NCBI RefSeq assembly: GCF_000003605.2
Contig: NW_003137821.1
Location: 1,252,970-1,307,749 of the forward strand
Length of the DNA: 54,780 nt
Reading direction: 5' to 3'
DNA from: Saccoglossus kowalevskii
Lineage: Eukaryota > Hemichordata > Enteropneusta > Harrimaniidae
Shown: one piece after another, positions 11,719 through 23,262 of the stretch
Layout of the letters: each line of letters opens with the position of its first letter
Position numbering within the stretch: position 1 is the stretch's first letter
Translations under genes and position numbers: made by a program
Notes under the pieces: generated by a model
What the model was told of the DNA's origin: nothing
Database searches by the model: none
The model's input: only the letters and a program-made list of their open reading frames with translations

Positions 11719-12840
11719 GACCATGCCAAACCTGCATAGAACATTTATGTAGTAACATTATATAATTAACAATGATTGTGATAAGTGATAGCACTTTGGT
11801 GTGTAGACTGTAGTATATTGGATTCAATGAATATTATCTTAAGCACTAGCAATAATACGTCAGCTTGTTATTGTTAATTATATCCAGTAATCAGATACAC
11901 ATCAAACGATGCTTGCCTAAAGTAAGAAGAGATATACATAAAATTCACAAAACTTACACTCTCATTTCTCTTCTTTTGATACACTAGCTACAGCATCAGC
12001 ACATTTACTTCAATAGTATTCACCTTTTGTGGCAGGCCATAGACTCTTGTCAACACAATACTACAATGCAATAAACTGTACCAATGCTGATTCTTCACCA
12101 TATGTCCAATTTTGACTTGCCAGCACATGATACATTGCTTTACTATACATGTAAGCAAACAAGCAATAATGTAATGACGTAACCAACAAAAATCGAACGA
12201 GTTTTATGTAAAGAATCTTCTAATAGAGAATCAATAATACAATTTTAGTTATAAACAAATTTACCTTTTGAGAATCAAACAATACTTTTCTACAACGGGC
12301 AGGTTTACTGTCACTTTGAGGTAGGTGTACAGGTACCTTACATCGTTTTACCTGCCTAGGCGTCGGCGTGTTAGACTCAATAAACATTTATAATTAATTT
12401 GTCGGAGCTATCCCTTATTTTGCGTGCAGGTCCAGGTTGTAATGTCCTCCAATAAAAGGCCACAAATAATGAGCTTAAACACCAAATTAAAAAGGTGCGC
12501 CTATGGGGCCCACACATTTTTGGTCAGCAAATATACTAACGACAACAGAAATGTACGGCAGTGATTTGGAAAATACTGCCATTCGTGTGGAATGGCGATT
12601 CACATTTTGAAGATGCCATTGGCAAAAAATATAGTTATGCAAATATTAAACTAGTTTCACATCGGTATGCGGAAGCTTGCTATATATTCTTCCAAATAAA
12701 ATACGAAAGACGATGATGAAAATGTTTACCTTTACAGCGGCACCAAATAAACTCAATGCTATGGTAACAAAACTCTGCTCGGGGCCGCCACTATACACGC
12801 AAAATAGGGAGTAAACGGGAAGTGACGTCGTGACGTACAC
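11719..12840. other. No recognised gene
   Basis: Unique-looking AT-rich DNA with scattered short ORFs and nothing that resembles a known domain, RNA gene or repeat family seen elsewhere in the window. Confidence 0.4.
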
Positions 12841-14260
12841 CACCTTGTTGAGCATGTGAATATCACTGAATAAACGGCAGAGTAAATATGTCCTGCGAGC
12901 TTGGATTAAAGCGACGCTCATAAACGATACCTAATTGTAAAGCTTCACGTCACGGCACGTGTCCTCTCGGGCGCCGTGAATTCCTCAGAAAAAGGGTGTT
13001 TTATTTTGATTATTAAATCCAAGTAAGTACGTTACCTGTTTCCTAATTGTTTTTCGTTATATACAGTGATAAGTTATCTCCCATTTTTCTACGTAAGTAT
13101 GTTCTGTAACATACTCAGTAGTGAAAAAATGTAATTCGACTGGAACTGCCTTAAGGTATTAATACATGTTTGCGGGCACTCGCTTGCCTAACAAATTGTT
13201 CATGTCTTTTTATATGTAGACAATGCTGACTACACACTGTTTAAAATTCGGAGCTCATCTGGATGTAAACATACTAAATCAATCTCATGGTAAATCCTGA
13301 AAAGTTTAATAATGCATATTTTCCAAACGCTCTGCCTAATTTACAAGGCTGTGTATTTATTTATGTATTTGAAAAAAAATTGTTCCAAAATCACAATTTT
13401 AGTTATTATGTTAAAATGAAATGATGGGTATTTTTCAATGGAGTAGTATTCAAATAAATGTTTGCATTCCCAAGTGCTGGAGCTCAATTGGCTTCAACAA
13501 TCCCACCCTCCCTAACACTGCAAACAGTAATACATCATTCAACTTGAAAAACTAGTTCGGATAAGACAACCAACATCCACTTGGTAGAGGTAAGAAATAT
13601 CCTTCGCACTACAGGTTCCAGAGTAAATCTGACATTTGAGAGTATATAATAAAGCCATCTAAGGGACTAATCTTCTCACTTTTATAGGAATCAGGTCTCA
13701 TCGAATTGCTCCATCATATTAACAAAATATAATCTTGTTTAAATAATTTCTCGGGTTTTTGCAAGACAACAGCATGTGCTGTGAGAGTATACATGAATTA
13801 ATTTGACATGCTACTTAGGCTTGGTTTCTGGGTTGGTGTAATCACTGGTAACACACTGGCAAATGCCATAACGCTTACAGAAAGTTTTAATGACAGTCAT
13901 GTTAAGCGCGGCTCATGGTTCTTTGCTTTTCAATATTATCATCCCAATTGATCAGTACCAATCCACGTAGCCCTGGCGTCACAAATATTTGTGTTCCTTT
14001 GCTGGCTGCTGAATTATGTCTTTATTTGTTTAAAGTTAAATTTCCTTAGCAATTAGATGTGCTTTCCATCAATAATCCTAAAATTAGAGATATATATTCT
14101 ATAATTCTCTCTTCTATTGGCTAAAACGAAAACTGTTTTACTTTGTGATATGTGAAAAGAACTGATTTCAAATAGTTAAATTAATGATTCCGTTCCATAT
14201 TAATATGTCAACCATTAATTTTTATAGGTTTTCGTGATACCCCAACAAATTTATATTCTC
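12841..14260 (+). repeat. Left copy of a local duplication (partner at 15370-16010)
   Basis: Blocks starting with CACTGAATAAACGGCAGAG, with CCCAATTGATCAGTAC, and with CTTTCCATCAA.AATCCTAAA recur in the same order and orientation at 15370-16010, where the stretch 13025-13935 is absent. The block near 14060-14100 matches a Penelope-like RT fragment (VLSI.NPK), more decayed than the right copy. The two copies flank the assembly gap. Confidence 0.7.
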
Positions 14261-14481
14261 TCTCTAGACACGTCATCAATAAAAAAAATATTTACCACAA
14301 CTGATCATAAAATCCACCCATTGTTTATGCTGGTTGTACACATGTTTCAGATAGCAATAAACAGTTTTTATTCTCTAGTTTTATGAAGAGCATTTACAGT
14401 GTGTTGTTGGAAAATTAAAAAAATGCAGTGATAAAAATTAAAATAAAATTAAAAAAAAACTGCAATTGAAAAAGATCATAC

Positions 14482-15131
14482 NNNNNNNNNNNNNNNNNNN
14501 NNNNNNNNNNNNNNNNNNNNNNNNNNNNNNNNNNNNNNNNNNNNNNNNNNNNNNNNNNNNNNNNNNNNNNNNNNNNNNNNNNNNNNNNNNNNNNNNNNNN
14601 NNNNNNNNNNNNNNNNNNNNNNNNNNNNNNNNNNNNNNNNNNNNNNNNNNNNNNNNNNNNNNNNNNNNNNNNNNNNNNNNNNNNNNNNNNNNNNNNNNNN
14701 NNNNNNNNNNNNNNNNNNNNNNNNNNNNNNNNNNNNNNNNNNNNNNNNNNNNNNNNNNNNNNNNNNNNNNNNNNNNNNNNNNNNNNNNNNNNNNNNNNNN
14801 NNNNNNNNNNNNNNNNNNNNNNNNNNNNNNNNNNNNNNNNNNNNNNNNNNNNNNNNNNNNNNNNNNNNNNNNNNNNNNNNNNNNNNNNNNNNNNNNNNNN
14901 NNNNNNNNNNNNNNNNNNNNNNNNNNNNNNNNNNNNNNNNNNNNNNNNNNNNNNNNNNNNNNNNNNNNNNNNNNNNNNNNNNNNNNNNNNNNNNNNNNNN
15001 NNNNNNNNNNNNNNNNNNNNNNNNNNNNNNNNNNNNNNNNNNNNNNNNNNNNNNNNNNNNNNNNNNNNNNNNNNNNNNNNNNNNNNNNNNNNNNNNNNNN
15101 NNNNNNNNNNNNNNNNNNNNNNNNNNNNNNN
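14482..15131. other. Assembly gap (650 N)
   Basis: Run of unknown bases. Its right edge enters a tandem repeat directly, so the missing sequence is probably more of that repeat. Reading frames crossing the gap are not real evidence of genes. Confidence 0.98.
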
Positions 15132-15245
15132 GCACACCTGGTAGATTCCAATTGTCCTTCCAAAGTTGTAAACACCCTTTGTTGTGTGAATCACAAGCAC
15201 ACCTTGTAGATTCCAACTGTCCTTCCAGAGTTGAAAACAAGTGTG
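15132..15245 (+). repeat. Minisatellite edge, unit about 65 bp
   Basis: About 1.7 visible copies of a unit with GATTCCAA.TGTCCTTCCA and GTGTGAATCACAAGCACACC. The array starts at the assembly gap, which suggests a longer array collapsed or left unassembled there. Confidence 0.7.
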
Positions 15246-15369
15246 ACCTGTCAATCACCTTCATGACAGTTATCACACGGCAATGCACACCGTTTCTTCC
15301 TATGATTCCTTGCACACTCCTCTTTGCAGGGTTTGAGGTAATATGACAAAAATATTGAGTACAGGATGT

Positions 15370-16010
15370 TGACACACTGAATAAACGACAGAGTAAATAT
15401 ATACTGCGAGCTTGGATTAAACCGACGCTTATAAACTATACCTAATGGTCAAGCTTCACATTACGGCACTTCTCCTCTCGGGACCATGCATTCCGCAGAA
15501 AAATTATGTGTTATTTTGATTATTAAAATCCAAGTAAGACCATCCCAATTGATCAGTACAAATCGACGAAGCCCTGGTGTTACAAAATAAATGTGTTCAC
15601 TTGCTGGCTGATTTATTTTTGTTGTTGTATAAAGTGAAATTAATTTCTATAGAAATTAGTTTAAACAAAAAATGAAGAAGCCAAATCCTTTACTTTCAAA
15701 TTCAGATATATTGATGATGTACTTTCCATCAAAAATCCTAAATTTAGTGACTTAATAATCTTTTTCTGCTAAAATATGCTACATTTTTTCTATAATTTCC
15801 TTGGTAATTGGACTAAGTGAATGTAATTTTTTATTTGCTAACATCTTCGTCATAAATATTGTATATATATATATATGAAAAAACGGCCTAGTTTTGTAAT
15901 ATGTGACTTGAAATAGTTAAATTAATGATTCCATTCGTTAATAATGTTTTAACCATTAATTTCATAGGTTTTCATGACACCACAAAACATATACTATTCT
16001 CTATGTAGTT
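15370..16010 (+). repeat. Right copy of the local duplication
   Basis: Collinear with 12841-14260 but shorter. It begins CACTGAATAAACGACAGAG and runs through CCATCCCAATTGATCAGTAC and the Penelope-like RT fragment to the AACCATTAATTTCATAGG block, whose partner is at about 14210-14230. Confidence 0.7.
15683..15750 (+). pseudogene. Penelope-like reverse transcriptase fragment
   Basis: Plus-strand frame reads KSFTFKFRYIDDVLSIKNPKF. The YIDD box is the reverse-transcriptase catalytic motif (YxDD, two metal-binding aspartates), with flanking residues of the same type as the longer RT fossil at 19150-19850. Only about 23 codons are clear; the surrounding sequence is decayed. It lies within the duplicated segment. 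Confidence 0.65.
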
Positions 16011-16530
16011 TAATCTTTTGAATTGAATGGTGTAGTAAAGTCTGTGTTCGATATGGCTAAACAGGCTGGAGACAACAGCTCGGTTGACCAAGCACACTTT
16101 ATTTTTACTACTCGTACAAGGCTAACGACAGTCAATTAAATAGCCCAAGTACAGGCGGGAAAGTTTATTGTTACAAGAATGCGATTGGTAGATAAAGCTT
16201 ATCATGATAGGACAGTTACGATAATAAGAATGTACACGATAGGCCGAAATTAATTATCTGCGATTGGATAACTATTTTTATCTAGAATCTGAGAGTACCA
16301 TTAAGCTCGAAAATAGTTTGCAACAAAGTCCTCCCAACGAAGTTGTTAAAACTCCTTGATGAAAATTGTTTGGTGATCTCGAATTTCATATTAAACTATT
16401 TCACCAATGATTTGGTCATATTAGTTTCGTTTTGTTTCATTGATTTTAAGTAAAATTGTCATTGTGTGGCATTAGCACATGCGCATTGAATACTGTTTTG
16501 TATTGCCACACCCACTGCATATGGACTGAC
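16011..16530. other. No recognised gene
   Basis: Nothing coding is evident. The part from about 16030 to 16330 has a composition (AACAGGCTGGAGACAACAGC; AAGCACACTTTATTTTTAC) that could be a decayed retroelement end, but I have no second copy in the window to prove it. The right part is the upstream region of the LNR gene. Confidence 0.3.
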
Positions 16531-16533
16531 TTC

Positions 16534-16540
16534 TATAAAT
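16534..16540 (+). promoter_or_regulatory. TATA box of the LNR-like gene
   Basis: TATAAAT about 30 bases before a pyrimidine-rich start context (CTCTCAATTCTCC, about 16561). The presumed non-coding first exon ends at a consensus donor (GTAAGT at 16606), and the ATG exon follows an AG acceptor at about 17378. Spacing is what a TATA promoter needs; the start site itself is inferred. Confidence 0.55.
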
Positions 16541-17406
16541 GACGTTTTTATTCTAACCAACTCTCAATTCTCCAGTTGATGTTGTTGGCGAGTCCACCTC
16601 TGCATGTAAGTATGGTATTATTGAACGTTTTTCTCAAACATTTTTGTGCATGTTTCATTTGTACAATATAATTCTGCATAATTCTGGAATATGATTGTTC
16701 ATGCCGCAATTTTCTACGTTTGTGGAGTCACTGTCTGCTCGCTTGGTATGGGCGAATTGTGTTTGTTAAACGAACTCCATTTAGTATGCCCGATTCGGGT
16801 ACACGTCGTAGTCTGTCACCTTTTAGAAAATAGCTTAACTGAAGTTGTGGTTACAAATTAGGTAACTTTCTGTAATTCCATCAATTTTAAGTTAGAACAG
16901 CTGTAGCATATTTGGTGCACAATGTTGTATGTTTGTTTTTTCTTTGAAATAATGATTTCTATAATTCGTTCACTGAAAACTACGTGACACTTGGCTGATT
17001 ATGTGGTGTATTATCTTCAAATGTATTGCTTCTCTAAAATGTCATTTTTTCTCCCTTCTTCTTTGCCAACAAAGATATATCAAGCACGTAGTTTGGCGTG
17101 ATCAATAAAGCAAGTTCAAACATTAACATTTCTATGTATTGTGCTAAAACCGATACGTTCTCCCGTCGAAAACCTGACCCGATTTAACACAAGCACATTT
17201 GCAATTGAAGTTTCTTTAAAAATCATAGTAATCAGTTAACAAATCCTAGACAGTTGAATTTGCCTTGACAATTAGTATGTGGAATACCTACATTGTTTTT
17301 GATCAACCACAGATATTACTTGATACATCATAATTTGTCTCGTCTATGTTTATTGTATTTATGACAGATTGTGTTCAGATTTCGTAGCTTTCTGAAAGTG
17401 GTCACG

Positions 17407-18280
17407 ATGGCAAAGCCTCAAACAGTGTATTCCTTACTCGTAGTGTTGGCGATGTTTATACGTGCTATATACTCGGTAAGTGACTAATGATTCTTAGGAA
17501 CTCTTCTTTTTGTGTTATATTTTGTATTGGTGATACGTATATCAATATTGTTTCAGGCTGAACCACCTGAGAATGCACAAACGTCTAAGACTAAAGAAGA
17601 AATCGAAGCAAAACGTGGATGTAAGTACAAATACATTTCAATCACTCAGTCTATAATGTTATTTAATGCATTACTGATATTAGAAATAACATGAACAGCG
17701 ACAGGTTTTTATGATTGATGATGTTACTCATTGCCAGTCCAATATAATAATTGTTTCCATTGACAAATCTAGTTTACTTGATATACTTATTTAAATAATA
17801 TGCTCCAATATACAAGTTTAAGTTTACGGGAGTGTGCTTTCTTCATAGTTGAAACCGTATCGTGTACTGACACCTGCTATCTCTCTAATGATAATATATG
17901 TGATGATGGTGGTGCAGGATCTTGGTACAATTATTGTGCCTATGGCACAGATTGTGCAGACTGTGGAGTAAGACATACTACTTGTAAGTCCAAAATATAT
18001 GTTTATCGCTCATTCATAGTAATCATCAAAAATATACGATTTTAACATTAACAAACAGATCATTCTATGTGTCAGTTGCAACAATTATTAATGTGAGTGC
18101 AAAATCACACAAAATAACGATAGTCATTATTCTACTGTAACTTTTTCTTGTATAGTATGCAGTAATCAATGCTTTTTGCGCGGTGATGGTGAATGTGACG
18201 ACGGGGGTGCTGGGTCCTTATGGAATATATGTGCATTAGGTACAGACTGCGATGACTGTGGACCAAGACCAAGTAAGTAG
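17407..18280 (+). CDS. Small secreted protein with two LNR-like (Notch-repeat-like) modules
   Basis: Four coding exons: 17407-17475, 17557-17620, 17849-17983, 18156-18280, all with GTAAGT donors. Exon 1 encodes a clean signal peptide (MAKPQTVYSLLVVLAMFIRA). Exon 2 is a charged linker (ENAQTSKTKEEIEAKRG). Exons 3 and 4 each encode one module of the pattern C-x3-C-x8-CDDGGAGS-x5-C-x3-GTDC-x2-CG, a small disulfide-rich fold related to Lin12/Notch repeats that usually binds calcium. Both module exons start in phase 1, and exon 3 also ends in phase 1, so modules can be duplicated without breaking frame. The final exon reads through a GTAAGT at 18273 into Ser-Lys-TAG, and an AATAAA at 18457 supports a stop there. 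If that GTAAGT is a real donor, more exons follow. Predicted length about 130 residues. Function is unknown; an extracellular role is inferred. Confidence 0.75.
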
Positions 18281-18456
18281 TTTGTTTATTTCACGTTCAA
18301 TGTGTCGTCCGTTGTTGTGTATAAGATTGTCATAGTGTATATTGTTTCCCCTCAATTAAAATATGTGTTCAGTAACACAGAGATTTGTTTCAAGTGTTCA
18401 TTAGCTTAGAATTGTTTTATTTACTGTTGTGTTAAATAAGTGAATACGATTTGGAT

Positions 18457-18462
18457 AATAAA
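18457..18462 (+). terminator. Polyadenylation signal of the LNR-like gene
   Basis: AATAAA about 180 bases after the predicted TAG. It supports the gene ending in this exon rather than splicing onward. Confidence 0.45.
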
Positions 18463-18479
18463 AACATGCCATTGTTCTG

Positions 18480-19149
18480 TAATAGCAGTTATGATATTTC
18501 ATGCTTGGTACATGTCCTGTTTAACAGCAACATGAATGGATTTGACTAAATTAATATTAATGTATATTGTTTTGAAAGCTTGTGAAACTTCTTGTTGAAA
18601 TATGACTTCTCGCCCTTTAATAATATACCCTGTATAATATTTAGTTTTTTTTGTTTTTGTAGTTGGATCATAAAAACGGTCAGAAAAGGAATCGAAACAA
18701 TGAAATGTAGAAGAAAAAGCATGATATAAAAAAGGATAAAAATCCGTTAAATGTTGATAATATATTCGCATGTTAAAGTAGTTTAGTTGGGATAAGGGAA
18801 TAAAGGTATAACAGTTCATCATTAAAAAACAAAACAAATAGTATTTTTATAATTGTATGTGTAATAATTGATCTCAGATCACTTCCTGTGACTGAAGTAA
18901 AATCCAAGCAACAATAGCCAACTATAATCCAAACAATCAATGTCAAAGGGCAATATTTACAAATCCGAGAACACACAGGGGACACACAAACAAAACAAAC
19001 AACACACTGTCAAATCGGTGAGAGAGATGCATGGACCTTAAGGCACAACTCAAGAGGTGATGTCAGGTGTTTCGAAAAGAGTGAGCACATCGTGTTCCAC
19101 ATGTGGCACCCGCCATATATCTCTCTGAGTAACAATCGTGAATTTTAGG
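18480..19149. other. No recognised gene
   Basis: AT-rich; the ORFs present lack recognisable domains. The right end near 19020-19150 may be the 3' part of the Penelope-like element. Confidence 0.4.
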
Positions 19150-19850
19150 TCATCCTCGTGCAAGACAATTGACATCCAGCGCTTCTATTACCATCTGTTT
19201 CATAGAAACATGATACTTGTCTACCAGCTGATGATACTTGCCATAGAACATTTTAAATGACAAGATCAGTCTTTCTCTTGTAAACCCTTCACTTAATAGT
19301 TTAAAACAGGTTTGGAAAATTGATGATAGTGAAATTGAAATAAAGTCTTGTAGAAAGATGACCATTGTTGTCAAATTCGAGTTAAATGTCAAGGTATGAG
19401 GCAGAGGAAGCTGATTCTGTAGTTTCTTTAATGTCTAGTTCTGTGGGATATATCAATGGGAGCGAATCACAAATGTTAGGATTGTTGATGGAAAGGACAT
19501 CATCAATATATCTAAATGTAAAATTAAAAGATTTAGCTCCTTTAATTTGAGTGGTTCCTAACAAGTTTCTGAAGAAACTCGGTCTCATACGAGAATAAAA
19601 ACAAGTCGGCCAGAAAGGGAGCACAGTTGGTTCCCATTGGAATACCGATAATTTGTTGAAATATATGTCCCCCAAACTTAACAAATATATTATCTATCAA
19701 AAATTCAAGCATGAGGACAATGTCTTCTTCACTGTACAAAGTGGTGGCATTAGTTTCATTCTTGACGAAATAAGTGGAATTGTAGTTTAGAACAATATAT
19801 TTATATCGCCGAGAACCATTCTTATGAAAAAAATGCTTGAAGAAAATAGG
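19150..19850 (-). pseudogene. Penelope-like reverse transcriptase fossil
   Basis: Minus-strand segments in order: RRYKYIVLNYNSTYFVKN (about 19805-19750), EEDIVLMLEFLIDNIFV and FQQIIGIPMGTNCAPFLADLF (19739-19580), FNFTFRYIDDVLSINNP (about 19530-19480), then ETTESASSASYLD, then FTRERLILSFKMFYGKYHQLVDKY (19320-19210). The GIPMGTNCAP and YIDD boxes are RT motifs, and the arrangement is that of Penelope-like or related telomerase-like RTs common in invertebrate and amphibian genomes. At least two frameshifts (near 19560 and 19385) and stops make it non-functional. No GIY-YIG endonuclease domain is visible, though it may have been lost downstream. Confidence 0.75.
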
Positions 19851-21739
19851 TGCTTTTTATTGGTGTGTGTTTCAAATGTGTTTATTCTATTTTGAAACGA
19901 TGTGCGTGATTTAAAATGGCCTGGTTTTATAAATATGTTAACTGTAATATGTATGATTGTCATCATTAACTTATTCACGCCTATAGGGGCGCTGTATTCA
20001 GAAGTAGCCATTTTCCCTCACCGTAATGAAAGAAGTATACTATTGTATGTGGATATCCTCCAATCACAAAGTAAGTAAGGATGTGTACGTCCAGCACGAC
20101 CGATTTGTTTCAATTATCATGCTACGTGCATAAACTACTGCCAAATCCCTGATATGACAAGGTCGAATAAATGAATCGTTGCTGGCAAAGATGATCATGA
20201 ACCCACTATCCCATGATGCTTAGCTTATTTTCTTTCTTTGTTACTACTCTGATAATACTACCATAAATTATTCTGAGGTTTTAGTTTGCGATATATAAAA
20301 AAAATCATGTTTCCGCGAAAATACGGAATTTAAATAGGTCTGTTAAGTGTTGTGTTTCATTACAAACCTACACATTATATGTGTGTGATAACAAAGCTTC
20401 TAACTTGTCAATTGTAGTTAATACAAATTACAAGCTGACAAAGGTATTAACCTAAGGCAATGCATTAATTGTTGATGCAATCCAGTCGTCTGATTGCAAA
20501 TGTCAATGTAATTCATGGCTAACATTATCAACAAAAATTTAATTTTACATCTTTATCAAAATGCAGCAACATACGTTTTTCACTGAAGCTAGCAAATCCA
20601 TGTGTTTTTTATCAATTATTATTTACACTAAACCATTCATTGCATGAGCTTGTGCTCTGCATTGCAAGCTGCTGTAATTTTTGTCTGTAGACCAACATCT
20701 GTTAACTACCATGGTTAACTACAGTTAACACTGGTTTAGTGGACTACAATTAAGCACGGTTAAGTATATTTATGAGTATAAAACTGGGTTGGTTGACCAT
20801 AATATAATATACCAGTTTCTGTTGTGCTCTGAGATTGCTGGTTCCATGTTGTAGGCGAGTTGTAAGCTCACTGGTAGTTGTTTTGGTTAAAAGGTCTACA
20901 AAATGATCAGCAATTGTGTCTGATATCATTTAAGCATGATCGGCTTACTGGAACTGATGTACATCACATATCAATCATTTTCAAACGCATCAAAACATTT
21001 TTAATGTAAAAACGCATACATCTTTTTAAATACACACGTTATCTTAACATGCATACACTCTTAACCATCATACACAGGTATTGTTTATAAAATCGTGTCT
21101 TTTTGAAAGTCACACGCCATTTAAAAATAGTCACGACAGTCACACATCGTTTCAAATGAAATGTACAAATTTGAAATACACACCATTAAATACATTCCAA
21201 ATCATTTGTGCGTTCCTGTTAACACACAAATGATAAAATCTATACTTATTTCAATTTGACTTACACTCGTTTGGAGATGTTTCATACATTCTTGAAATTT
21301 TATTATCGGGCAAGCTGTGACTTTATTACCCAAGCTGTGACCTGTATTCGCACTCCGTGGAAAAACTGGGAAAGTGTCAACGGCTCTTTTTGTGAGGAGT
21401 GTCTGTCTGCTAATATAAGGCGACACCCGAATGCTAAGAAAGGAAGACTCCTGCCTGACTGCCAAGAGCCTACACCCTAAGTTATGTGATTCCCCGTAGT
21501 AATTTTAGTAGGGACAAACTAGCTTGGTGAGATTATATACTAAAAACCTTCAAGCAACCTTTAAATCTTGGTGTGTTTCATGTATCTGTACATAATTCTA
21601 ATTGAATTGGGTGTACAACAACGATCACTGTACCTCCGCTGCTAAGTGAGTTTCCCCGACTCGAAGAATCCCTCTCCCGATATCCCGACCACACAGTGAA
21701 CAACACACACCCGACTCCTCACTCCCATTTACAATCGTG
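19851..21739. other. No recognised gene
   Basis: No convincing coding region. An ORF at 21256-21480 on plus has a short Cys-containing peptide but no recognisable domain, and its minus-strand overlap is equally long. The sequence near 20690-20770 is rich in GTTAACTACAGTTAAC-type short palindromes of low complexity. Confidence 0.35.
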
Positions 21740-21835
21740 ACAACGGGCGCGGCGTGCACAAATTACCGGCGATGACTCTTTCAATACCCTCCAATCACCA
21801 AAGAAATTACCTATTTAATGGTTGGTGACACCTTT
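21740..21835. repeat. Fragment of the TTAA-ended MITE family 1
   Basis: Shares GGGCGCG, CACAAATTACCGGCGATGAC, TCTTTCAATACC and the CCAATCACC.AAGAAATTACCTA block with the internal part of the MITEs at 29.8 kb and 38.3 kb. No terminal repeats remain. Confidence 0.55.
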
Positions 21836-22007
21836 TTAAAACTATCAAAAAGCAAAACGAGGTTTCAGAAACTGTATCGGCATCAGTATCGGTCTTCCAA
21901 TAACATTGCCACAACATATCCCACATATCTCGCTACCTCTATTAGTATCGTCTACTTTCTAACAATACACTTCAACAACACAATTCCTGATTTTAATTAG
22001 CAAATAT

Positions 22008-23262
22008 TTTACAATCCATATCCTTATATTTGAATAATATGAAAAATTAAATTATTTTGTGTATTTTTGTATGTGGAAACTTGGCTAGCCCACTCAAAAA
22101 TATAAAGAAGTGCGGTCTGCACAAATTAAGCTGCGCCTAGACTGCAGGCCCCATGGTTACAAGTTATAAGTCCTGTCCCAATATGTTTTCAGGTAAGTGA
22201 ACTGTATACCTTCATTATTTAAAGCATCACTTGATGTTCACTGCTTGTAATATAATAAATTAATTTTAATATTTTATTTTAATTTCAACACTAGATCTGA
22301 ATCACTGCCTGATAAATCATATGTCGCACAAATTAAGCTGCGGCTAGACTGCAGGCCTCATGGGTACAAGTTATAAGTCCTGTTCAAATATGTTTTCAGG
22401 TAAGTGAACTGTATACCTTCAATAATTTAAGCATCAGTTGATGTTCACTGCTTGTAATATTAGATCTGCTTAACTCTTTTAAAAGATTCCTTTCATTAGT
22501 AAATAGCGCCCTCACTCAACAATAATTAGAATGAGTGGTTGGTCAAAAGTTTGATGAGTCAGGTGCATTTATTGGCTAATTTTGTTGTACATAGATACAA
22601 ATGAGTATAGGAACCATTAATGTTGTAGGGTGTATTGGGAGGGGTGGAGGATTTCATGTTTGTAATGACTGGTTGTAATGTGCTATTTCGTTGTTTTCAG
22701 GATGCAGCCTGATATTTGTTGCTTTCTTGGTTGTTCAATTGTGGCTAAAATTTGTGTGGTGGGTGGAAGATATGTTTATTGTTTGTTGAGTCATTGTTTA
22801 GACACCCTGCAGCTTGAAATGGTATGGTCCAAATCAAAATTAGATATGGCGGTGTCGTCTAAAAACATGGCATCAAAATGATTTTATGTTTATTTATTTA
22901 CTGTTGTAGATCCTGAGAACTCGCCACTGAATATGATGTCGGGAATAAATGCTATTCTGAACAAGCTTTATTAATTATTGCTGGCAATATTCCAATATGA
23001 ATTGGGGGCAAACTGTACTGTTATGCTTCTAAAAATTTTTTTTTCAAATATCTTGAAACAGATTCAAATATAAGGATATGGATTGCAAAATATTAAGATT
23101 ATATAGTGTCCAATACTTTAATTTGTAAATCGTAAATTTATTTCATAGAATTCAGTGAAAATATTATAAAATGAAATAAATTAAATAGAGATATTATGTG
23201 TATTTTTGTATGTGGAAACGTGACTAGCCCACTTAAGAATATGAAGAAGTGAGGTCTGCAGT
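22008..23262. repeat. Nested local repeats
   Basis: Three relationships are visible. A block of about 140 bp with CACAAATTAAGCTGCG, CTAGACTGCAGGCC and TGTTTTCAGGTAAGTGAACT occurs at 22118-22256 and 22326-22462. A block with TTTTTGTATGTGGAAAC, CTAGCCCACT and GTCTGCA occurs at 22062-22120 and 23202-23262 in direct orientation. A 30-bp block with CAAATATAAGGATATGGATTG at 23063-23092 is inverted relative to 22008-22038. Together they suggest a composite non-autonomous element, partly duplicated. Confidence 0.6.

Noticed and set aside
14415-15375. Long ORFs on both strands spanning 14.4-15.4 kb
   Set aside because: They consist almost entirely of unknown bases from the assembly gap and carry no real sequence evidence.
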